Of a stretch of DNA of 64,000 nt, positions 45,590 through 54,406 are shown one piece after another. Within the stretch, counting starts at the first letter, position 1; each line of letters opens with the position of its first letter. The notes under the pieces are model-generated. The model was not told the DNA's origin, did not search any database, and was given only the letters and a program-made list of their open reading frames with translations. The translations under genes and the position numbers were made by a program. Origin of the DNA: Devosia nitrariae (lineage in GTDB: Bacteria; Pseudomonadota; Alphaproteobacteria; Rhizobiales; Devosiaceae); assembly GCF_030160115.1 (NCBI RefSeq), contig NZ_BSNS01000011.1, positions 558,001 to 622,000 on the forward strand, in the 5' to 3' direction.

Positions 45590-46483
45590 ATGGCATCCCG
45601 ATCGTCCGCGACCGCAACCGGAGCGTTCAACCAGAACCTCGGCGCCTATCTGTTTCTGGCTCCGGCGTTGCTGATCTTGTTCCTGTCGCTGCTCCTGCCG
45701 GCGGTTGCCACGATCGGGATGAGTCTTACCGATGTGTCGTTCCTGAGGCCGACGACCTTCGTCGGCCTCGACAATTACCTGCGGCTGCTGTCGGATGGCC
45801 GTTTTCAGCAGGCCGTCGGCAACACCACCTACTACACGCTGGGCGTGACCCTGCCGACCATGGTGTTGGGGCTATTGGCGGCCGTGGCGCTCAACCGGCG
45901 ATTCCCGTTCCGGATCGCGTTCCGCACTATCTTCTACTTGCCCGTACTCACCTCGTTGATCGCGGCGGCGGTGGTCTGGGTCTACCTTTATGAACCCTAT
46001 TCGGGGCCGATGAACGGTTTTCTGGTGTCCCTCGGCCTGCCCCCACAGCCGTGGCTGCAATCGCCGGACCTGGCCATGACTGCCCTCATTATCATGGCGG
46101 TGTGGCGCGACTTCGGTACGGCAATGATCATCTATCTGGCGGGGCTCCAGGATATCCCGGAAGAGATCTACGAAGCGGCGCGCCTGGATGGGGCAGGCAG
46201 GCTGGCGATCCTCCGGCGGATCACTGTTCCCATGCTCAGCTCCGTCACCTTCTATCTGATGATCATCCTGATCGTGCAGTCCTTCCAGGTTTTCGGCGCG
46301 ATCTACGTCATGACGGGTGGAGGACCACTCGGCTCCACGGAAACCATCGTGTTCCAGATGTACCAGACTGCGTTCGGCTATACCGAATTCGGCTATGCGG
46401 CGGCTATGTCCACCGTCCTCTTCTTCGTCATTCTCCTGTTCTCCATCGTGGGCACCAAAATCATGAGGAGGGGCGAAGCATGA
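45590..46483 (+). CDS. Sugar ABC transporter permease, MalF/UgpA type
   Basis: A 297-residue permease with six helices. The EAA loop YEAARLDGAGRLAILRRITVPMLSSV is intact. It starts 8 bp after the binding-protein stop, and its stop overlaps the next start by 4 bp (ATGA). Confidence 0.92.
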   Translation: MASRSSATATGAFNQNLGAYLFLAPALLILFLSLLLPAVATIGMSLTDVSFLRPTTFVGLDNYLRLLSDGRFQQAVGNTTYYTLGVTLPTMVLGLLAAVALNRRFPFRIAFRTIFYLPVLTSLIAAAVVWVYLYEPYSGPMNGFLVSLGLPPQPWLQSPDLAMTALIIMAVWRDFGTAMIIYLAGLQDIPEEIYEAARLDGAGRLAILRRITVPMLSSVTFYLMIILIVQSFQVFGAIYVMTGGGPLGSTETIVFQMYQTAFGYTEFGYAAAMSTVLFFVILLFSIVGTKIMRRGEA

Positions 46484-47406
46484 GCGTGGCAATGTCGGAC
46501 AGCATCCAGACCAAGGGTAGCATTGGCGCGACTGTTCAGGCCGCCCGCCCGGTCATCGAAGCTCTTGTCGGGTACGGGCTCCTGCTCTTTGCGGCCTTTG
46601 CCACCATGGCGCCGTTCCTCTGGATGGTCTCGACGTCGTTCAAGGCAGACCCCGAGGTGTTCCAGTTCCCACCCAGCTTCGTTCCACAGGGTCTGGTCTG
46701 GCAGAATTACCTTGACGTGATCTACGCGCCCGATACGGGCCGGCAACTGGTCAACAGCCTGATCTTCGCGCTGGGATCGACCCTCTCCAACCTCGTCTTC
46801 TGCTCACTCGCCGGTTTTGCCCTGGCTCGGATGCAGTTCCGTGGCAAGACGTTCATCTTCGCCCTCGTGGTGGGCCTGTTGATGGTGCCGGCACAGAGCC
46901 AGATCGTACCGGTCTTCCTGATCGTTCAGCGGATTCCCTTTGCAGGCGGAAACGACTGGATGGGCAATGGCGGTACGGGATTGCTCAATACCTATTGGGG
47001 CATGATCCTTCCCACGGCCGCGACACCGTTTGGCATCTTTCTCATGCGGCAGTTCTTCAGCCGTATTCCGATAGAATACGAGGAATCCGCCAGGCTCGAC
47101 GGCGCCAGGCCCTTCACCATCTTCTGGCGCATTATTCTGCCCTTGGCACGACCGGCCATGGCGGTGCTCGGCGTGCTCAGCTTCCAGAGCGCCTGGAATG
47201 AATTCATCTGGCCCCTGATCCTCACCAACTCGCGCGACATGGCTACGCTGCAGATCGGCCTTCAATTAATCCAGAGCGGGCCGGACGCGCGCTGGAACGT
47301 CGTCATGGCCATGGCAACGCTCATCACGGTGCCGATCATCGTCGTGTTTCTTTTCGCCCAGCGCTACGTCATCGACGGAGCGGTCACCAGCGGCGTCAAG
47401 GGTTAG
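46480..47406 (+). CDS. Sugar ABC transporter permease, MalG/UgpE type
   Basis: A 308-residue permease with six helices and the EAA loop YEESARLDGARPFTIFWRIILPLARPAM. An insertion around residues 145-160 (PFAGGNDWMGNGGTGLLNTYW) is common in the UgpE/AraQ group. The ATG at 46480 overlaps the preceding stop codon. Confidence 0.92.
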   Translation: MSVAMSDSIQTKGSIGATVQAARPVIEALVGYGLLLFAAFATMAPFLWMVSTSFKADPEVFQFPPSFVPQGLVWQNYLDVIYAPDTGRQLVNSLIFALGSTLSNLVFCSLAGFALARMQFRGKTFIFALVVGLLMVPAQSQIVPVFLIVQRIPFAGGNDWMGNGGTGLLNTYWGMILPTAATPFGIFLMRQFFSRIPIEYEESARLDGARPFTIFWRIILPLARPAMAVLGVLSFQSAWNEFIWPLILTNSRDMATLQIGLQLIQSGPDARWNVVMAMATLITVPIIVVFLFAQRYVIDGAVTSGVKG

Positions 47407-47473
47407 GCTGGAACCAGCCTTCATCAGTCATCAGCAATGCACGCGTCCGTCGCGTGTACGAGGAAGGTTACCT

Positions 47474-48565
47474 ATGATCGAACATGTCGAAGTCTACCGG
47501 GTGCCGGGAGAATACGCAGCCTGGCCAGCCAATTACGGTCTCTGGGCTTGGGACGACGAGGTGGTGGCGATCTTCTCGCAAGGCTTCCGCGGCAGGCAGG
47601 AAAATCTTCATGCACGCGACATGACCCGTCCGTTTGTCGGCAAGCAGGCGCGCAGCCATGACGCAGGGCGCACCTGGATCAGCGAACCGTTCACCGGGAG
47701 CATTCCGGGCGGGGCGTCTCTGTCGGGTGACGAGCACGTGATTGGGGCGCTTCAGTGCCAACCCAACATCGAGACCGAGCGCGATCTTTTCCCGCTCGAC
47801 ACCCCGATCGACTTCCTCGATCCCGAAACCATTGTCATGTGCGCGCGCACCGGCCTCGGTGAAGGTTCGGTCAGTTGGTTCTATGTGAGCCGCGATCGTG
47901 CCAGGACGTGGCAGGGACCGTATCGCTTCGGCGATTTCGGCTTGCGAGGCATTTCGGCGCGCACCGACATTGTGCCGCTGGGCCAGCACGACGCATTGTT
48001 CCTCCTGACGGCGGTCAAGTCGAATGGCAAGGAAGGGCGGGTCTTCTGCCTGCGCACCCGTGACGGCGGGCGCAGCTTTACCTTCGAGAGCTTCGTCGGC
48101 GAGGAGCCGGATGGTTATGCCATCATGCCCGCTTCCCTGAAACTGCCTGACGGAAGCATTCTCTCGTTGGTTCGATGCTCGACTCCAGGCAAGGGGCCGG
48201 ACCGGAAAGCCTGGATCGAACAGTACCGCTCCACCGACGATGGGAAGAGCTGGACACTCGAGGGAAGGGTGGTGGACAACACCGGCTACGGTGGCAATCC
48301 GCCGACGCTCTCCTCACTGCCGGATGAAAGGCTGCTTCTCGTTTATGGCTTTCGTGATGCGCCTTACGGCATTCGAGCACGGACCAGCGACGATGGCGGC
48401 AAGAGCTGGAGTCGAGATCTGATCCTGCGTGAAGATGCCGGCATGTCCGACCTCGGCTATCCGCGCACGATCGTCCTCGGAACCGGTACCGCGCTCACTG
48501 TCTACTACTATAACCATGGCGCTGAAACCGACCGCTATATCGCAGGCACGCTGTTCCGGCCCTGA
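47474..48565 (+). CDS. Sialidase-like BNR-repeat protein
   Basis: A 363-residue beta-propeller with at least five Asp-box motifs: SHDAGRTW, SRDRARTW, TRDGGRSF, STDDGKSW and TSDDGGKSW. It has no signal peptide, so it should be cytoplasmic, unlike most secreted sialidases. It is the last gene of the ABC operon (68 bp after the permease). It may remove a terminal acidic sugar from an imported oligosaccharide. Asp boxes alone do not prove sialidase activity; the Arg triad cannot be confirmed by eye. Confidence 0.8.
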   Translation: MIEHVEVYRVPGEYAAWPANYGLWAWDDEVVAIFSQGFRGRQENLHARDMTRPFVGKQARSHDAGRTWISEPFTGSIPGGASLSGDEHVIGALQCQPNIETERDLFPLDTPIDFLDPETIVMCARTGLGEGSVSWFYVSRDRARTWQGPYRFGDFGLRGISARTDIVPLGQHDALFLLTAVKSNGKEGRVFCLRTRDGGRSFTFESFVGEEPDGYAIMPASLKLPDGSILSLVRCSTPGKGPDRKAWIEQYRSTDDGKSWTLEGRVVDNTGYGGNPPTLSSLPDERLLLVYGFRDAPYGIRARTSDDGGKSWSRDLILREDAGMSDLGYPRTIVLGTGTALTVYYYNHGAETDRYIAGTLFRP

Positions 48566-48592
48566 CGTGGCGCTCTGGGCACCGGCACCCTG

Positions 48593-49093
48593 ATGTTTCG
48601 GGCGCCCGCTGTCCACAGCGGTTACAAACGGCCGGATGAAACTTGGAAAGACGACCATGCCGGAAAGCTGGAAACTCGGCTGGCAGAACTGGTGATGGCG
48701 ATAGCACGTGCAGCAGAACTCTCGGAACGCCAATGGCACGAGGAAGTTTGGCAACGCGAGGAGCAAAGGAAGGCGGAAGCGCAGGTACGTACTCGGGAGG
48801 AGCAGGAACGAATAGTAGAGGAGCGGCGGCTAGAGGAAAAGCGGCGCTACAAAAAGGCCGTCAAGCAATTGGTTCGTGCTGCACAGGGCACTGCTAAATC
48901 GCACCTGATCCGAGAGTACGTGCAACGAACTCGTGAGCGGCTGTCGGGCGCCGTCACGCGCGGGTTGCGTGACAGTGGGGCAGGGCGATCCTCGGCCGTT
49001 CGCAACCTCAAGGAAGCGATCGACGTGGTTGCCGAGCATTTCGGTTTTGTCGCAGCGAGTCCCCTGAACGGCAGGCCGCCAATGTTAGGGTAG
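48593..49093 (+). CDS. Hypothetical coiled-coil protein, possibly a truncated gene
   Basis: 166 residues with a long, charged coiled coil (about 40-100, rich in Glu, Arg and Gln: QREEQRKAEAQVRTREEQER) and a short C-terminal helical part (IREYVQRTRERL). The ATG at 48593 has no ribosome-binding site, so this may be the 3' part of a longer gene whose 5' end was lost. Base composition is lower in GC than the sugar operon before it. I do not recognise a function. Its 3' end overlaps the convergent gene by 9 bp. Confidence 0.5.
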   Translation: MFRAPAVHSGYKRPDETWKDDHAGKLETRLAELVMAIARAAELSERQWHEEVWQREEQRKAEAQVRTREEQERIVEERRLEEKRRYKKAVKQLVRAAQGTAKSHLIREYVQRTRERLSGAVTRGLRDSGAGRSSAVRNLKEAIDVVAEHFGFVAASPLNGRPPMLG

Positions 49094-49372
49094 CGCAACA
49101 ACCGCTGCCCACGCTTGAACGACAGTTGCGGTAACGCCTACCAAAACGATCAGTAAGGTGACCACTGCAAGGCCGCGCTCGAAATTGGAGAAGCGCTTCG
49201 CGGTGACTAGCCTGTTCCCGTCCCAGTAAAGCTCGCCAGTTTTTCGGTGAATGCCGAGCAACGCGACCCCATTCAGGGAAATGGAGTCGACGTCTGGCGG
49301 CCAATCATCGGGGCGATCGTTGGAGAACCTAAACGCTCGCATGTGAGCCCAATCCACAGCGGTCTTTGTCAT
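49085..49372 (-). CDS. Hypothetical small membrane protein
   Basis: 95 residues: a hydrophilic N-terminal domain (AHMRAFRFSNDRPDDWPPDVDSISLNGVALLGIHRKTGELYWDG) and one C-terminal membrane helix (LAVVTLLIVLVGVTATVVQAWAAVVAL). The N-terminal half looks like a small conserved domain rather than a random frame. ATG 49372 follows GGAAGACGAG. Function unknown. Confidence 0.55.
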   Translation of the reverse strand: MTKTAVDWAHMRAFRFSNDRPDDWPPDVDSISLNGVALLGIHRKTGELYWDGNRLVTAKRFSNFERGLAVVTLLIVLVGVTATVVQAWAAVVALP

Positions 49373-49947
49373 GCTCGTCTTCCTAAACCCTAGTCACAAG
49401 AGCTTCGCGCAGGCGCTGGAGAAGGGCAAGGAAATCTGATGCGCCCACAACCTCCCGTACACCACAAATCGATAGCCCAGCGGACCCCGCGTTCGCTCCG
49501 GCGCTCGAGGTCATCGACTGGGCATGCGCCTCTTCATTGAATCCGGCGCTGACCTCTACAACGAGGACCACAGGCATCTGACCTTCGCCACTCTCGGCGC
49601 GCTATCGACGAACGTTCCCAACGGCCGCGCCGGCCGCCGCGTCATCGGCCAATGCGAAATGGGTCTGCCGCCCTACTCTTCGTTTTGCGTGAGCGAGGCG
49701 ATAAGAGCACGAAGAGACTGGTTCTGGGCGGAATGCCGTTCCTGTATCAGGAATGCTCCAAGTTCATAAGTTGTGCTTTCGCCTCCAGAAGACGCGCTCA
49801 CCGTTTCGCATTGCTGATTTCCTCATGAGGAGGCTGATGCCCGCTGCGGTAAACGCATGAGGGCCCGCCTGGGCACGCTTCCGACCTCGCCGAACAGAAA
49901 CCGCCCAGATAACATGAGCGGCTTCTTCTTCGCGCGGCAAGCTGGCG
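49373..49947. other. Region without a supported gene
   Basis: About 575 bp with only short, overlapping open frames on both strands, none with a ribosome-binding site and recognisable sequence. The base composition is mixed. This may be eroded DNA within the accessory stretch. Confidence 0.5.
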
Positions 49948-50133
49948 TCAGTGCTTCAGAGCGTCGCGAGCGGCCTCTTTGGCCTTGCCCACGCCCTTTT
50001 GAACCTTGCCTTTCGCCTTGTCGGCGGCGCCGTCGGTGCGAAGCTTCTCGTCGCCGGTCATCTTGCCGGCGGCTTCTTTGACGTTGCCACGAGCCTCTTT
50101 GGCCGAGCCTTCAACTTTGTCCTTGTGGGGCAT
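49948..50133 (-). CDS. CsbD family stress-response protein
   Basis: 61 residues, highly charged, with the CsbD pattern HKDKVEGSAKEARGNVKEAAGK and a repeat of it later (DKAKGKVQKGVGKAKEAARD). AAAGGAGGACCAG precedes the ATG. CsbD proteins are small, helical and abundant under general stress in many bacteria; the molecular role is not known. Confidence 0.9.
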   Translation of the reverse strand: MPHKDKVEGSAKEARGNVKEAAGKMTGDEKLRTDGAADKAKGKVQKGVGKAKEAARDALKH

Positions 50134-50274
50134 CTGGTCCTCCTTTCGAGGTTCACAGATAACGAGGGTTCAGATTGCGCGTTCCAGCCATGGGAGAATT
50201 TGATGTCGGCAGCGGTACCGACCGAACCTCACGCGAAGCCCCCAGGCAGATGATCATATCTAGTGGAGCTCGCA

Positions 50275-50415
50275 TCAGATCAGCAACTGACTCGCGAGTG
50301 CCAGGACCAGCCAGACGCCGCCGAACCCGATCACGAAAGCAATAGACCTGTGAAAAGGAAACAGGGTCAAGACGCCCGGCGAGGCCGCCGGTTCGCGTGA
50401 GATATCAACGGGCAT
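50275..50415 (-). CDS. Small single-helix membrane protein, 46 aa
   Basis: The frame from ATG 50415 reads MPVDISREPAASPGVL, then a membrane segment (SIAFVIGFGGVWLVLALASQLL) to the stop at 50275. AAAGGA lies 8 bp before the ATG. One positive loop (FPFHR) precedes the helix, suggesting a C-terminus out or in the membrane. No known family is recognised. It lies between the csbD gene and another small membrane protein on the same strand. Confidence 0.5.
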   Translation of the reverse strand: MPVDISREPAASPGVLTLFPFHRSIAFVIGFGGVWLVLALASQLLI

Positions 50416-50470
50416 GGGTGGGTCCTTTCAAGGACGGACGCGGGACCGCGTCAGTGCCACCTTGTACGCG

Positions 50471-50680
50471 CTATTTAGCTGCGCACCTAACCCATTCGAG
50501 ACACCGACGCGTGACTGGGGGAGGGGCCTCAGCCGCTTGCACCGTTCCCACGAGGTAATTGGGAGAGAATGTACTCAGGTCGAAGTCGATCTTCGGCATG
50601 AACAACACGGCACCGGCTGTGACAAGTAGGGTTGCCTTGAGAGCAATGGCGATAAATCGGTTTTCGCGGCGCGTAAGCAT
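50471..50680 (-). CDS. Hypothetical small protein with one membrane helix
   Basis: 69 residues: charged start (MLTRRENRF), a hydrophobic segment (IAIALKATLLVTAGAVLFMP) and a polar tail with two Cys. It could be a membrane-anchored or exported peptide. The ribosome-binding site is weak, so confidence is moderate. No family recognised. Confidence 0.38.
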   Translation of the reverse strand: MLTRRENRFIAIALKATLLVTAGAVLFMPKIDFDLSTFSPNYLVGTVQAAEAPPPVTRRCLEWVRCAAK

Positions 50681-50824
50681 CTCAACTACATGACTTTTTC
50701 GTCTCGTAGCAGACCAACGAGATCGCCCTCGTTTTGATCCACCTTCATGAGAGCCGCAGCAAGCGTAGCCTTAAGAAATAGTTGCGAACCGAAACCGCTT
50801 TGAACTGCAGGCAAAGGCGGCCTG

Positions 50825-51259
50825 ATGCCATTAAAGCCAAAGCGCCACGCTCCACCAGGCCAAGCAACCCGAGCCGAGCAGCGCAAGCGCTACGACCACC
50901 AGAGAGGCAAGACAGCAGAGAGAGGATACGGCGGACGCTGGCAGCGAGAGCGCGGCATGTTCCTCAACCAGAACCCTCTCTGCATCAAGTGCCAGAAGGA
51001 AGGCCGCATCACTGCTGCAAGCGTGGTCGACCACATCATCCCGCACCAAGGTGATCCACTCCTCATGTGGGACTGGTCCAACTGGCAAGCGCAAAGTCGA
51101 GGCCATGCCGGAATCGGTCCCGCGGCAGCGCACGCTGTGGGAGAGGCTGACCGGGGGCTGAGGCCCTCGGATCAACCTCAGCCCGCCGGCGGCCACCTGT
51201 TCCGCCTCCTGACATCCGAGACCACCGGAGACCACCGTGGCCGAAGATCCGTTCCATGA
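50825..51259 (+). pseudogene. Broken phage-type HNH endonuclease
   Basis: The first part reads as an HNH endonuclease of the phage type: RGKTAERGYGGRWQRERGMFLNQNPLCIKCQKEG (zinc Cys pair) then ITAASVVDHIIPHQGDPLLMWDWSNWQ with the conserved DHI and the WxxxNWQ end. The second Cys/His block (normally PLCxxCHxxK) is missing; after residue 88 the frame turns into Arg/Gly-rich sequence. A deletion of the domain's C-terminus explains this. The nuclease should be inactive. Such genes usually neighbour phage terminase genes. Confidence 0.65.
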
Positions 51260-51611
51260 AATTTTGCGTACCCTCGGCCGGCTCGAGGAAGGCGTCAGGC
51301 GTCAAGACGAAAACATTGAAGAGGGCCGAAAGAGCCGTGAGCGCATCCACCTTCATCTAGAGAAAATCGAGGAGGACCTCGGCATCGTCGGGCAGGTTGC
51401 GGCCCAGGCCCGTGAGCAAACAGCCGCCACGAGGAAGATCGTCGACGAGGAGATCAAGCCAGTCACCGACGACGTAAAGCGCATGCGCATGGTCGGGCTC
51501 GGTATCGCCGGGCTGCTGGGGTTCGCCTTCTCCGCGCTCGGCATCACGCTCGCCACGGTGGGCGAGGGCGTGGTGCAAGTTGTGCGGTCTTGGCTGGGAA
51601 TATCGTCGTGA
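51237..51611 (+). CDS. Phage-related small membrane protein (DUF1515-like)
   Basis: 124 residues from a GTG start (GGAG 8 bp upstream): a helical, charged part (ILRTLGRLEEGVRRQDENIEEGRKSRERIHLHLEKIEED) followed by one membrane helix (MVGLGIAGLLGFAFSALGITLATVG). This layout is common for proteins near phage or gene-transfer-agent lysis genes in alphaproteobacteria, possibly DUF1515; I am not certain of the family. It follows the broken HNH gene, so both are probably a prophage remnant. Confidence 0.5.
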   Translation: MAEDPFHEILRTLGRLEEGVRRQDENIEEGRKSRERIHLHLEKIEEDLGIVGQVAAQAREQTAATRKIVDEEIKPVTDDVKRMRMVGLGIAGLLGFAFSALGITLATVGEGVVQVVRSWLGISS

Positions 51612-53058
51612 CGTTAGCGCGTGCGCGAGCTGCGCGGAGCGGGCTCACCAGCAAGGCGCGAAGTCCCCTGTGTAGCGCATGGCGGAAGAAGTATCTGTCG
51701 CTATAACGAAACCCTACGTTCAACATATTGCGGCTTCTAGGGAATTCAGCCTGTCACCGGAGGGCCTCTTCCGGCATGCTGCGCCCTGCGGGTGCCGAAT
51801 CGGCGGCGGGGCTTGCGTGGAGTGGACGGTAGTCAGCGGACAGAGCTGCTGCGACTGGCGCCATCCCTTTTTTGGTGAGAGGCTATTATGATCTACCGAC
51901 TGGGACATCCCGCTGCCTTGGGCTTGCTGCAGCGGCGGCGCGGCGCGAGAGCCGCACTGTTGTTGGGAGCCTCCTCGGTGGCGCTCATTGCTGCGGGGGC
52001 CTCGGTCCTTGCCGAGGACAAGAGCCTCAGCGGAACGCTCTGGGACGCCCCTGTCAATTGGTCAACCGGGACTCTTCCGGACGCAGACGATCGGGCCATC
52101 TTCGCTACAACGTTGTCAGGCATACGCAATCCACAAGGGCCGGTGGGGCAGATGCAGTTCACCAGCGCGGCCGCTGGCATCAGTTTCGCCAACCCATTTT
52201 CGACCAACTTGCCGATCCAGACTCTTCACGGCATCGGGGGGGTAGGGATCGATCAACAGGCCAGTTATGTGGTGTCGCTCTACGGCCGCATTGATTTGGG
52301 CGCCAGCCAGACATGGCAAGCCAGCAACGTCGCAGGCGGGGGTTTTCAGACGACTGCCGGAGTATTTCCCGTCGCCAATTTCATTGGACTTGGCGCCAAC
52401 ACGCTTACGATCGACCTGGTGAACAACACCAACACCGCGAGCTTGTCTCAGATCAAGGGCAGCGGCGACCTAATTCTCACCGGGCTCGGTACGTTGACGC
52501 TGACCAGCAATCTCAACAGTTATACTGGGAATACGCTCATCCAGAGCGGTACGCTGGCCCTGGCTGGCGCCGCGACCATCGCCAGTTCTGGGAAGGTGGT
52601 GGTCGACGGCATGTTTGACGTCTCGGGGCTGACCGGGACCGACACCAGCATTCAGAGCCTCGCGGGTAGCGGCCTCGTCAATCTCGGGGCGAAGACCCTG
52701 ACAATCGCCGACGCGGCGGACGAGTTCTCGGGCGTGATCGAGGGCGCTGGCGCGCTTGCGGTCAGCGGCGGTACCGTCGTCCTCTCGGGGGCGAACACTT
52801 ACCAGGGCGGCGCCAATCTCCTGGGCGGCGTTCTCTCCGTCGCGGCCGACGGCAACCTCGGCGACGGCGGCGATATCACCTTCGATGGCGGTACCCTGCA
52901 CAACTCCGCGGCCTTCGCCTCCAGCCGTGATGTAACGATCAATGCTGGCGGCGGTACCTTTCAGACTGATGCGGACCTGGCGCTTTCGGGCGCAATCACC
53001 GGTACCGGCGCGCTGACGAAGTCCGGCAGCGGCAAGCTGACGCTGACCGGTGAAAACC

Positions 53059-53084
53059 CATTGACGGTGATATGACCGTCAATG
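53059..53084. repeat. Perfect inverted repeat at the first autotransporter frameshift
   Basis: Arms CATTGACGGT (53059-53068) and ACCGTCAATG (53075-53084) are 10 bp each around a 6-base loop. The right arm is coding sequence for TVND in the second frame; the left arm sits where the first frame is broken. Confidence 0.75.
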
Positions 53085-54349
53085 ATGGAACGCTCGCCAT
53101 AACGGATGGCGGAACCGTCTCCAACTATCGTGGCTATATCGGCGACGCGGATGGCGGCGTCGATCAAGTGGTCGTTTCCGGGCCGGGGTCTGCCTGGACC
53201 AATACAAACCATCTCTACATTGGCACCGTCGATAACAGCAGCGGCGTCCTAAGGATTGAAGACGGGGCAAGCGTCTCCAACGCCTCCGGTTTTATTGCTC
53301 TGAACTCCGGCAGCACCGGTACCGTCACTGTTTCCGGAGCGGGGTCAACCTGGATGAATTCCTCTAACATCCGTGTTGGCGAGTTCGGAAAGGGCTCGCT
53401 TACCGTTGAAGACGGCGCAAATGCAAGCACTCCTTTCGGCATCGGGCTCGGCACAACCGAAGGTGCTGAGGGCACGGCGACCGTCACTGGGGCGGGCTCC
53501 ACTTTGTCGACAGCCCAGTGGCTTTATCTCGGCAATAATGGCAAGGCTACAGTGACCATCGCCGGTCGCGGAGAGGTGTCCGGCGCCAATGCCGTTCTCG
53601 GAATTTTTGCCAACAGCAGCGGCACGTTGAATATCGGCGCGGCGGCGGGAGACACAGCGACAGCCGCAGGCGTCCTGAACACCCCATCCGTTCAATTCGG
53701 CGACGGCGCCGGAACGCTCGTCTTCAATCATACCGACACCAACTATGTGTTTTCGACAGGGCTGCAAAGCACGGGCGCGGGCACGCATGTCGTCGACCAT
53801 ATCGCCGGAACCACGCTGCTCACCGGCGAGAGTTCCGGCTTTTCCGGTAACACAACCATCCATGGTGGCACGCTTGCGGTGAACGGCATCCTCGGCGGTG
53901 CGGTCAATGTGCAATCTGGGGGCAGGCTAGGTGGTTCGGGCACGGTGGGCACCACCACAATTGCCAGCGGCGCAACGATTGCGCCCGGCAACTCGATCGG
54001 CAAGCTGACGCTCGGCAACTATATCGGCAGCGGCGGCACGCTCCAGGTGGAAGCGGTGCTCGGCGACGATAGCTCGCCAGCGGACCTGCTTGTCGTCACC
54101 GGCGACACCTCCGGCTCCACGATCGTCGAAGTCATCAACCTTGGCGGCACGGGCGGGCAGACCGTCGAGGGTATCAAGTTCGTCGACGTTGAAGGTGCCT
54201 CGCACGGTGCCTTTACTCTTTCGGGCCACTACATCTTTGAAGGCGAGCAGGCGATCGTTGCCGGCGCCTACGGCTATCGGCTCTACCAAGGGAGCACCAG
54301 CGATCCGTCCGATGGAGACTGGTACCTGCGCTCGGCCCTCGTGGCGGTC

Positions 54350-54406
54350 GATCCCGGCCCGGATCCCGATCCGGACCCCGAACCCGATCCGGAACCTGAT
54401 CCGCCT
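54350..54406 (+). repeat. Asp-Pro/Glu-Pro linker repeat in the autotransporter
   Basis: A run of DP and EP codons (DPGPDPDPDPEPDPEPDPP) joins passenger and barrel. The near-identical gatcc/gaacc units make this a slippage-prone stretch, and one of the frameshifts lies at its end. Confidence 0.7.

Noticed and set aside
49524..49769. An 81-codon plus-strand frame in the gene-poor stretch
   Set aside because: No ribosome-binding site, no recognisable pattern, and an equally long frame on the other strand.
50686..50886. A 66-codon minus-strand frame
   Set aside because: It overlaps the start of the HNH remnant and shows no coding features.
51679..51891. A 70-codon frame before the autotransporter
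   Set aside because: Sequence composition is random-looking and no ribosome-binding site precedes it; the region is better read as the autotransporter promoter.
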